Shown here: one piece after another, positions 16,155 to 21,960 of the stretch
How positions within the stretch are numbered: the stretch's first letter is position 1
How the letters are laid out: every line of letters starts with the position of its first letter
Assembly: GCA_041477005.1 (NCBI GenBank)
Contig: JBGOUJ010000023.1
Span: 1 to 28,467 of the forward strand
Direction: 5' to 3'
DNA from: JBGOUJ01 sp041477005
GTDB lineage: Bacteria > Acidobacteriota > Terriglobia > Bryobacterales > JACQDG01
DNA length: 28,467 bases
Notes under the pieces: model-generated
Database searches by the model: none
What the model saw: the letters and a program-made list of their open reading frames with translations, nothing else
What the model was told of the DNA's origin: nothing
Made by a program: the position numbers and the translations under genes

Positions 16155-17120
16155 ATGACCGTCGCCGCCGACCTGCTGCCGGCCCTGCGCGCCATCCCCG
16201 GCTTGACGCTTCGCGAGAACGTGCCGCTCGCCCACCTCACCCGCTTTGCGATCGGCGGCCCCGCCGACCTTCTGGTCGAGACCGGCGACCCCCAAGCCTT
16301 CGTCGCCGCCATCCGCGCCTGCCGGGCTTCGGGCGTCCAGTTTTACATCATCGGGGACGGCAGCAACCTGGTCGCCTCCGACCAGGGCTATCGTGGCGCC
16401 GTGCTGCGCTTCGTCGCCCGGAGTCTCCGGGCCGAGGGAACCTGTATTTTCGCCGATGCCGGCGCCTCGCTGCAAGAACTGGTGGATTTCGCGATCTCCC
16501 AGGGCTTGGCCGGCCTCGAAACTCTCAGCGGCATCCCCGGCTCGGTGGGCGCCGCCGTCTATGGCAACGCCGGGGCTTACGGTCACTCCATCTCCGAGCG
16601 CGTCACCGGCGTCGAATTCTTCGATGGCGAAGCCCTCCGCGCCTTAGACAACGTGGAGTGCCGCTTCGAATATCGGGAGAGCCTCTTCAAGCGCCACAAG
16701 AACTGGATGATCCTGCGCCTCGATCTCGATCTCGTCCCCGGCGACGCCGCGGCCCTGCGCCGCCGCGCGGACGAGATTCTGTCGGTCCGCAATGACAAGT
16801 TCCCTCCCACCATGAAGTGCGCCGGGAGCATCTTCAAGAACCTGTTGGTTGCTGACCTGCCCGGCCCCGTAGCCGCCGGCATTCCGTCCCACGCCATCCG
16901 CGAGGGAAAGGTTGCCTCGGCGTTTTTTCTGGAGCAGGTCGGCGCCAAAGGCCTGACTCGCGGCGGCATCCAAGTCGCCGACTACCATGCCAACCTGATC
17001 TACAACGCGGGCGGCGGAACAGCCAGCGACCTGCGCGCGGTAATCGCCGACCTCCGCAGCCGGGTCCAGGCCCGCTTCGGGATTGCGCTCGAAGAAGAGG
17101 TGCAATACCTGGGCGACTGA
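16155..17120 (+). CDS. murB: UDP-N-acetylenolpyruvoylglucosamine reductase
   Basis: FAD-dependent cytoplasmic enzyme that reduces UDP-GlcNAc-enolpyruvate to UDP-MurNAc in peptidoglycan synthesis. Family motifs are TRFAIGGPADLL, IGDGSNLVASDQG, LSGIPGSVGAAVYGNAGAYG (FAD binding), the catalytic-serine block KCAGSIFKNL and VADYHANLIYNAGGGTASDL, with a final acidic EEEVQYLG. Length (321 aa) is normal. Tandem ATGs at 16152 and 16155 are both possible; I use the second because of the adjacent -10 box. The frame opens further upstream to 16125, but those residues look non-native. It stands alone, not in a mur/dcw cluster. Confidence 0.94.
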   Translation: MTVAADLLPALRAIPGLTLRENVPLAHLTRFAIGGPADLLVETGDPQAFVAAIRACRASGVQFYIIGDGSNLVASDQGYRGAVLRFVARSLRAEGTCIFADAGASLQELVDFAISQGLAGLETLSGIPGSVGAAVYGNAGAYGHSISERVTGVEFFDGEALRALDNVECRFEYRESLFKRHKNWMILRLDLDLVPGDAAALRRRADEILSVRNDKFPPTMKCAGSIFKNLLVADLPGPVAAGIPSHAIREGKVASAFFLEQVGAKGLTRGGIQVADYHANLIYNAGGGTASDLRAVIADLRSRVQARFGIALEEEVQYLGD

Positions 17121-17179
17121 TAGCGCCGCTGCTCCGATGCATGGCCTGCCCGCTCGCCTGAAGCGGCGGCCCCGGCGGA

Positions 17180-17199
17180 CCGCAGCCGGCGTCCTGCGG
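17180..17199 (+). terminator. Weak stem-loop downstream of murB
   Basis: CCGCAG and CTGCGG form a perfect 6-bp GC-rich stem with an 8-base loop, followed by TTAAAA rather than a U-run. It is a possible weak terminator for murB. Confidence 0.3.
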
Positions 17200-17233
17200 T
17201 TAAAAGGGCTTCCCAGAAGAGGTGGCATGGTGC

Positions 17234-17262
17234 AAGGTAGAATAAGGTCTACCTTCTACCTT
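17234..17262. promoter_or_regulatory. Nested palindromic operator and -10 box upstream of vapB
   Basis: AAGGTAGAA (17234-17242) and TTCTACCTT (17254-17262) are perfect 9-bp inverted arms. A second palindrome, AAGGT-CT-ACCTT (17244-17255), is nested between them. A TAGAAT -10 box (17238-17243) lies in the left arm, 31 bases before the vapB ATG. This is the expected layout for autorepression by a VapB-type antitoxin. Confidence 0.65.
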
Positions 17263-17274
17263 ACAGGCGCTAAG

Positions 17275-17526
17275 ATGAGCCTTAACATCAAAAACGAGGA
17301 CACCCACCGCCGCGCCAAGGAGCTTGCACGGCTGGCTCGCGAAACGATGACGGAGGCCGTGGACCGGGCGATTGCGGAACGGCTGGAGCGCATCCGCAGG
17401 AGGCGCAACCGAACGGCTTTGGTGGAGCGGCTCCTTGAAATCGGCCACAAATGCAGCAAGCTGCCGGTGCTGGACATGCGGAGTCCCGAAGACATGCTGT
17501 ATGACGAGCGCGGGCTGCCCAAATGA
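17275..17526 (+). CDS. vapB: VapB-type antitoxin (PSK transcription-factor family)
   Basis: An 83-residue antitoxin that would bind DNA through its N-terminal half and neutralise a VapC RNase with its C-terminus. The family pattern is clear: SLNIKNEDTHRRAKELARL and ETMTEAVDRAIAERLERIR, then a C-terminal DMRSPEDMLYDERGLPK that matches the toxin-binding tail of Rv0623-like VapBs. The ATG at 17275 is chosen over longer in-frame extensions because the family starts here and the operator lies just upstream. Its TGA overlaps the ATG of the vapC stump (ATGA). With the toxin broken, the antitoxin is an orphan that may still act as a repressor or neutralise a related VapC elsewhere. Confidence 0.85.
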   Translation: MSLNIKNEDTHRRAKELARLARETMTEAVDRAIAERLERIRRRRNRTALVERLLEIGHKCSKLPVLDMRSPEDMLYDERGLPK

Positions 17527-17646
17527 TCGTGGTGGATGCATCAGCCGTGATAGCGATTCTGCCAGAAAGTAGCTACGGCCGGTTCCCCCTGCCTCCCTTT
17601 CTCACCCAGGTGAGGTCCACACGACTTCCAGAGCGGGCCGCTGCGT
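17523..17646 (+). pseudogene. vapC: Truncated vapC (PIN toxin) N-terminal stump
   Basis: The frame coupled to vapB begins MIVVDASAVIAIL, the standard first beta strand of PIN-domain toxins with the first catalytic aspartate (D5). After about residue 13-16 similarity ends. The rest (SSYGRFPLPPFLTQV...) is unrelated and a stop comes after 41 codons. The other acidic residues of the active site are absent, so no RNase activity is expected. The sequence downstream contains no recognisable remainder of the toxin, pointing to deletion rather than a simple frameshift. Confidence 0.8.
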
Positions 17647-17779
17647 GATTTTCCCCACTGCCCCCGAAGACCGGCCCCAACCCACCCCCACCCTATTCCC
17701 AACCTCTTGAATCGCCGATCTTTCCCAAGTGGCAGCTAAAGTGCTGCTACTGTGGCTGCTTGCGGGAGCGGCGAAGATC

Positions 17780-17877
17780 CCGTCAGGCGCGGGAGGCGTG
17801 ACGCGACCGAAGGCTGCGGTTGGCGCCGCCGATTCATAACCAATTTATAGAGCGCTGCGATCCCCCGCGCCTGACGG
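17780..17877. repeat. Perfect 14-bp inverted repeat upstream of the Rieske gene
   Basis: CCGTCAGGCGCGGG (17780-17793) is the exact reverse complement of CCCGCGCCTGACGG (17864-17877). The arms enclose 70 bases, including an AT-rich patch (AACCAATTTATAG). The right arm stops eight bases before a TATAAT box. It could be a structured RNA closed by a long stem, a DNA-looping operator, or a small repetitive element; the sequence alone does not decide. Confidence 0.6.
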
Positions 17878-17884
17878 ATAAGCT

Positions 17885-17890
17885 TATAAT
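17885..17890 (+). promoter_or_regulatory. Consensus -10 box (TATAAT) of the cytochrome bc operon
   Basis: TATAAT lies 24 bases before the Rieske ATG, giving a predicted leader of about 18 bases that includes GAGGG. The -35 position is GC-rich and does not match consensus, which suggests that an activator is needed. Confidence 0.5.
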
Positions 17891-17914
17891 GACGAGGGTT
17901 GCTCTATCGCGACC

Positions 17915-18355
17915 ATGTCGAACCCTGAACTCGCCGCCGGCCGGCGAAACTTAATTCGTGTACTGCTGGGCAGCGGGTTCGGCGCCTCGATTCTTTCTTT
18001 TCTCTATCCGGCGCTTAAGTTCATGATTCCCCCGCCGGTGGCCGAATCGGCGGTGAACCAGGTCTCGGCGGGCAAGGCCGACCTGAAGCCGAACGGCGCG
18101 CGGTTGTTCAAGTTCGGCAGCCGTCCCGCCCTGCTGGTGCGGACCGCGGCCGGCGAGTTTCGCGCCTTCTCAGCCGTTTGCACTCACCTCAACTGCACCG
18201 TGCAATATGACGAGGCCAAGCGCCACATCTGGTGCGCCTGCCACAACGGCCAGTTCGACCTCAACGGCAAGGTGATCGGCGGCCCGCCACCGCGCCCGCT
18301 CGAGGAATACACGGTCCACGTGCAGGGCGAAGAAGTCGTCGCCTCGAAAGGCTGA
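17915..18355 (+). CDS. Rieske [2Fe-2S] protein of a cytochrome bc complex
   Basis: A 146-aa protein anchored by an N-terminal transmembrane helix (~13-38) that carries the high-potential [2Fe-2S] cluster accepting electrons from quinol. Cluster ligands are C89 and H91 in CTHLNC and C107 and H110 in CACHNG. C94 and C109 supply the conserved disulfide, and GGPPPRPLEEY forms the Pro loop. It is short, like QcrA/PetC-type proteins. The TGA overlaps the ATG of the cytochrome b gene by one base, so the two are translationally coupled. Confidence 0.95.
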   Translation: MSNPELAAGRRNLIRVLLGSGFGASILSFLYPALKFMIPPPVAESAVNQVSAGKADLKPNGARLFKFGSRPALLVRTAAGEFRAFSAVCTHLNCTVQYDEAKRHIWCACHNGQFDLNGKVIGGPPPRPLEEYTVHVQGEEVVASKG

Positions 18356-19431
18356 TGGGAATGGGCAGACGGCTGCTGGACTGGCTGGCGGATCGCGCCG
18401 GTCTGGATAGTGTCCGCAGCTTCCTCGCCCACAAGACCGTCCCCAAGCACTCGGCCACCGTTTGGTATTACTTCGGCGGCATCACCCTGTTCCTGTTTGT
18501 CATTCAGGTGCTCACCGGCATGCTGCTGCTGCTCTACTACCGCCCCACGCCCACCGAGGCGTTCGAGAGCGTGCAGTTCATCGTCACGCGGGTGCAGTTC
18601 GGATGGCTGGTGCGCTCCATCCATAGCTGGTCGGCCAACCTGATGGTGCTGGCGGCGCTGGTCCACATGTTCAGCGTGTTCTTCCTGCGCTCCTACCGCG
18701 CCCCGCGCGAGCTCATCTGGTTCAGCGGGATTGTATTGCTGCTGCTCACGCTGGCCTTTGGCTTCAGCGGCTACCTGCTGCCCTGGAACACGCTCTCGTA
18801 TTTCGCCACCAAAGTGGGCACGGACATGGCGGGCGTGGTGCCGGTGGCCGGCGGCTTTCTGCTGCGGTTTCTGCGGGGTGGCGAGGAGGTCACCGGGGCG
18901 ACCCTCACCCGCTTTTTCGGCTTCCACGTCGCGGTGCTGCCCGGCCTGACCACGATGCTGCTGCTGTTTCACCTGGCGCTGGTCCAGAAGTGGGGCATGA
19001 GCACGCCCGAGAAGCACCGGGGGACCGGGCAGGAGCCAATTCCGGCGATCCCCTTCTTCCCCAACTTCGTCCTGCGCGAGCTGATCGCCTGGTATGGCGC
19101 CCTGGCCGCCCTCGGCACGCTGGCCGCACTGTTCCCGTGGGATCTCGGCGCCAAGGCCGACCCCTTCGCCTCCGCCCCGGCCGGCATCCGGCCGGAGTGG
19201 TATTTCCTGGCCGTTTTCTACAGCCTGAAACAAATCCCCAGCAAAGTGTTGGGGTTCGACGGCGAAGTGCTGGGGATCCTGACGTTCGGCCTGCTCGCGG
19301 CCGTCTGGGCGCTGATGCCCGTCTGGGACCACCCTCCAGCCGGCGTCGAGCGCCACCGGGCCTTGACCGGCGCCGGCGTCTTCGCCATCGCGTACCTGCT
19401 GGTTTTTTCGGCTCTGGGTTATTGGCGATGA
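18355..19431 (+). CDS. Cytochrome b (b6-type core fused to subunit IV) of a bc complex
   Basis: A 358-aa polytopic membrane protein, the quinol-oxidising core. Two heme pairs are visible: H90/H104 in the SIHSWSANLMVLAALVHMFS helix and H191/H206 in the FHVAVLPGLTTMLLLFHLAL helix. The second pair is spaced by 15, as in cytochrome b6 of b6f-type complexes; mitochondrial-type cytochrome b uses 14. GYLLPW and the Qo-site PEWYF (280-284) are present, and the subunit-IV-like C-terminal helices are fused on. The true start overlaps the Rieske stop (TGATG). The junction with the following cytochrome gene lies in a triple tandem repeat. Confidence 0.95.
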   Translation: MGMGRRLLDWLADRAGLDSVRSFLAHKTVPKHSATVWYYFGGITLFLFVIQVLTGMLLLLYYRPTPTEAFESVQFIVTRVQFGWLVRSIHSWSANLMVLAALVHMFSVFFLRSYRAPRELIWFSGIVLLLLTLAFGFSGYLLPWNTLSYFATKVGTDMAGVVPVAGGFLLRFLRGGEEVTGATLTRFFGFHVAVLPGLTTMLLLFHLALVQKWGMSTPEKHRGTGQEPIPAIPFFPNFVLRELIAWYGALAALGTLAALFPWDLGAKADPFASAPAGIRPEWYFLAVFYSLKQIPSKVLGFDGEVLGILTFGLLAAVWALMPVWDHPPAGVERHRALTGAGVFAIAYLLVFSALGYWR

Positions 19432-19463
19432 AGTTATTGGCGATGAAGATATTGGCGATGAAT
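19419..19463 (+). repeat. Triplicated 15-bp repeat at the cytochrome b / multiheme cytochrome junction
   Basis: TTATTGGCGATGAAG occurs exactly at 19419-19433 and 19434-19448, with a third, slightly diverged copy (ATATTGGCGATGAAT) at 19449-19463. Each copy carries an ATG. The unit is a multiple of three, so all three ATGs (19428, 19443, 19458) are in frame with the downstream cytochrome. The first copy also contains the cytochrome b TGA. Confidence 0.95.
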
Positions 19464-20717
19464 ACTCGTTGGACGCCCGTTCTGCTCGCCGCCCTGGCGG
19501 CCAGCCTCGCCGCGCAGCCTGCCGGCAACAGTTGCGTCACCTGCCACGCGGTGCTCGAAGGCCCGCTGGCGAAGCCCGCCCAGCTCTGGCCCAACGACAT
19601 CCACAACAAAAGCGGCCTCAACTGCGTCGATTGCCACGGCGGCGACGCCTCCGCCGACAGCCCCGAGGCATCCATGAGCCGCGCCCACGGCTTCCTGGGC
19701 AAGATCGACCGCCGCTCGATCCCCGCCCGCTGCGCCCGCTGCCACAGTGACGCCGCCCTGATCCACCGCCTCAAGCCCCAGCAGAGGGTCGACCAGCTCG
19801 CGCAATACCAGACCAGCGTCCACGGCAAGCGCCTGGCGGCCGGCGATACGCGCGTCGCCACCTGCATAGACTGCCACAGCGTCCATGACATCCGCGACGT
19901 GAAGGACGCCGAATCACCGGTGCACCCGCTGCGGCTGCCCGAAACGTGCGCCCGTTGCCACGCCAGCGCCGAGCACATGAAGGGCTATTCCATCCCCACC
20001 GACCAGTTTGAAAGATACCGCCGCAGCGTGCATTGGCAGGCCCTCGCCGAGCGCGGCGATCTCTCGGCCCCAAGCTGCGCCACCTGCCACGGCAACCACG
20101 GCGCCACGCCGCCCGGCGCACAGAGCGTGGCCCAGGTCTGCGGCGCCTGTCACGTCGTGTTCGAGGACCTGTTCGCCAAGAGCCCACACAAAAAGGCCTT
20201 CAGCGAGATGGGCCTGCCCGGCTGCGTCGTTTGCCACAGCAACCACGAGATCGCCGCGCCCACCATGGCGATGCTCGGTACACAGCCCGGCGCCCTCTGC
20301 GTGAATTGCCACTCCGAGGGCGACAAGGGCTACCAGGCCGCCGCCCGCATGCGCTCCCGCATCGACGAGCTGGCCGCGGCCCTCGACCGCTCCGACCAGA
20401 TCCTCAAGGGTGCTGAAAGCTCCGGGATGGAGGTTTCCGAGGCCCGGCTCGATCTCGGCTCGGGCAAAGAGGAACTGATCAAGGCCAAGGTCTCGGTGCA
20501 CAGCTTCGATGCGGCCGTGGTCGATGGCTCGGTCAACAAAGGTCTGCAGGTGGCGCAAGTTACGTATAACGCCGGCCAGCGCGCCCTCGCGGAGCGCAAC
20601 TTCCGCCGCCGTGGCCTGGCCCTTTCGCTGGTCTTCATCGCTGTGACCATGATGGGCCTGTGGCTGGCCGTGAAATCGCTCGAGGAGCGCGGCGGCGTTT
20701 CCGAGCAACAACCGTAG
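19428..20717 (+). CDS. Nine-heme c-type cytochrome with C-terminal membrane anchor
   Basis: A 429-aa exported cytochrome with nine CXXCH motifs: CVTCH (36-40), CVDCH, CARCH, CIDCH, CARCH, CATCH, CGACH, CVVCH and CVNCH. A heme-free helical segment follows (RIDELAAALDRSDQIL), then one transmembrane helix at ~396-415 (LALSLVFIAVTMMGLWLAV) leaves a short cytoplasmic tail. The signal peptide is MNTRWTPVLLAALAASLAAQ. With starts at 19428 or 19443 a repeated K(L/I)LAM precedes it. The frame stays open far upstream inside the cytochrome b gene, but those residues are a shadow. By position and topology it probably replaces cytochrome c1/f as electron acceptor from the Rieske protein. Confidence 0.93.
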   Translation: MKLLAMKILAMNTRWTPVLLAALAASLAAQPAGNSCVTCHAVLEGPLAKPAQLWPNDIHNKSGLNCVDCHGGDASADSPEASMSRAHGFLGKIDRRSIPARCARCHSDAALIHRLKPQQRVDQLAQYQTSVHGKRLAAGDTRVATCIDCHSVHDIRDVKDAESPVHPLRLPETCARCHASAEHMKGYSIPTDQFERYRRSVHWQALAERGDLSAPSCATCHGNHGATPPGAQSVAQVCGACHVVFEDLFAKSPHKKAFSEMGLPGCVVCHSNHEIAAPTMAMLGTQPGALCVNCHSEGDKGYQAAARMRSRIDELAAALDRSDQILKGAESSGMEVSEARLDLGSGKEELIKAKVSVHSFDAAVVDGSVNKGLQVAQVTYNAGQRALAERNFRRRGLALSLVFIAVTMMGLWLAVKSLEERGGVSEQQP

Positions 20718-20800
20718 TTTCCCAGCCGCGGGGTCCTCGGGGCCCTTGAGGGAACGCTGGCCGGCTACTTCGAGCAGCCGGCTGGAACCGGAGGCGCCAC

Positions 20801-21904
20801 ATGACAGGCTTATTTCTCACCGTGCTCTTACTAGCCGGTCCATCGGGGCTGGAGCGCGTGAGCAGCGCCGAGGCTTGCGGCCGTTGCCACCGCGACATCC
20901 TCCGCGCCTGGAAAACATCCATCCACGCCGCCGCCCTCGAAGACCCCATCTTCCAGGACGCCCTCGACCAGGCGGTTGCCAACTTCGGCCCCAAGACGCG
21001 CTCCGGCTGCCTCGGCTGCCACGCCCCCACCATCCAATATACCGGCGACGCCGCCCTGGATAAGAAGGTCAGTTGGGAGGGAGTTACCTGCGACTTCTGC
21101 CACTCGATCAAGACCGTTACGCTGAGCCCCGGCGGCCCGCACCTCTCGGTCGTCTTCGACGGCGTCAAAACCGGCCCCCTCAAGGACGCCGCCTCCGGCG
21201 CGCACGGCGTCGCTTTCTCTCCCATCTACACTTCGTCCTCGATCTGCGCCGGCTGCCACGAATACCGCAACGCCAACGCCTTCGCCGTTCTCACCACCTA
21301 CTCGGAGTGGGAGTCGAGCTCCTACGCCAAGAAACAGAGCCAATGCCAGGGCTGCCACATGGGCGCCACCGCCGCCAATGTGGTCGATCCCAAGATCAAG
21401 CGCGTCAAGGAAACGGTAAACCTCCACCAGATGCCCGGCAGCCACTCCATCGAGCAGTTGAACAAGGCCGTCGGCGCGCGGCTGATGCTGGCGCGGGAGG
21501 GCGACACGCTCCAGGTGAAGGTCGAGGTGAGCAACCGTGGCGCCGGCCACATGGTGCCCACCGGCTCCCCGCTCCGCCGCCTGCAGCTCGACCTGCAAGT
21601 GACCGGCGCCGACGGGAAAGCCTTCCGTGAAGAGCGCGTCTATCGCCGCACTGTGGTCGATGCGCAAGGCCGCGAGGTCGCGAGCGAGGACCAGGTGTTC
21701 GTCCGCGCCGCCCGCGTCACCTCCGACACGCGTCTCAAGCCCGAAGAGCGGCGCCTGGAGAGCTTCTCCTTCCCCGTGCCGCGCCGCGTCTCGGCCAACG
21801 TCCGCGCCCAGCTCTGGTATTACTACTCCCCTCTGGCTCAAACCGAGCAGCAGCAAAAGGTCAGCTTCCTCCAGCTCGCTCAATTCGCCCCGGCGGGTCA
21901 ATAA
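20801..21904 (+). CDS. Five-heme c-type cytochrome (cytochrome c554-like domain)
   Basis: A 367-aa exported protein. A short hydrophobic signal (LFLTVLLLAGPSG) precedes five CXXCH motifs in the first ~190 residues: CGRCH (26-30), CLGCH, CDFCH, CAGCH and CQGCH. The WKTSIHAAALEDPIFQDAL and WEGVTCDFCHSIK surroundings resemble the tetraheme cytochrome c554 fold. Residues ~215-367 lack heme motifs and look like an all-beta, Ig-like domain (LQVKVEVSNRGAGHMVPTGS). GGAGG upstream supports the ATG. It follows the nine-heme gene by 83 bp and is probably the soluble or loosely bound electron acceptor of the complex, or a terminal reductase; which one is not readable. Confidence 0.92.
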   Translation: MTGLFLTVLLLAGPSGLERVSSAEACGRCHRDILRAWKTSIHAAALEDPIFQDALDQAVANFGPKTRSGCLGCHAPTIQYTGDAALDKKVSWEGVTCDFCHSIKTVTLSPGGPHLSVVFDGVKTGPLKDAASGAHGVAFSPIYTSSSICAGCHEYRNANAFAVLTTYSEWESSSYAKKQSQCQGCHMGATAANVVDPKIKRVKETVNLHQMPGSHSIEQLNKAVGARLMLAREGDTLQVKVEVSNRGAGHMVPTGSPLRRLQLDLQVTGADGKAFREERVYRRTVVDAQGREVASEDQVFVRAARVTSDTRLKPEERRLESFSFPVPRRVSANVRAQLWYYYSPLAQTEQQQKVSFLQLAQFAPAGQ

Positions 21905-21960
21905 TCCCGGCTAACCGTCGGCCGGCAACGCCGTCTAATACGAAACACAGAGATTCCGCA

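Larger units (their letters stand above)
17647..17914. other. Non-coding leader and promoter region of the Rieske-cytochrome b operon
   Basis: 268 bases with no credible gene. It contains an imperfect 9-bp hairpin (17728-17736 with 17743-17751), a perfect 14-bp inverted repeat enclosing 70 bases (17780-17877), and a TATAAT box at 17885-17890 leading to the Rieske gene ATG at 17915. Confidence 0.5.

Noticed and set aside
18184..19356. 390-codon minus-strand open frame opposite cytochrome b
   Set aside because: Antisense shadow rich in Gln, Glu and His; cytochrome b has all heme ligands and Qo motifs.
18990..19427. 5' extension of the nine-heme cytochrome inside the cytochrome b gene
   Set aside because: The residues are an arginine- and proline-rich shadow of cytochrome b; a proper signal peptide only appears after the repeat at 19428-19463.
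19428..21904. Multiheme cytochromes as an extracellular electron-transfer conduit (MtrABC-like)
   Set aside because: No outer-membrane porin partner is present, and the C-terminal helix and the Rieske/cyt b neighbours fit an inner-membrane bc complex better.
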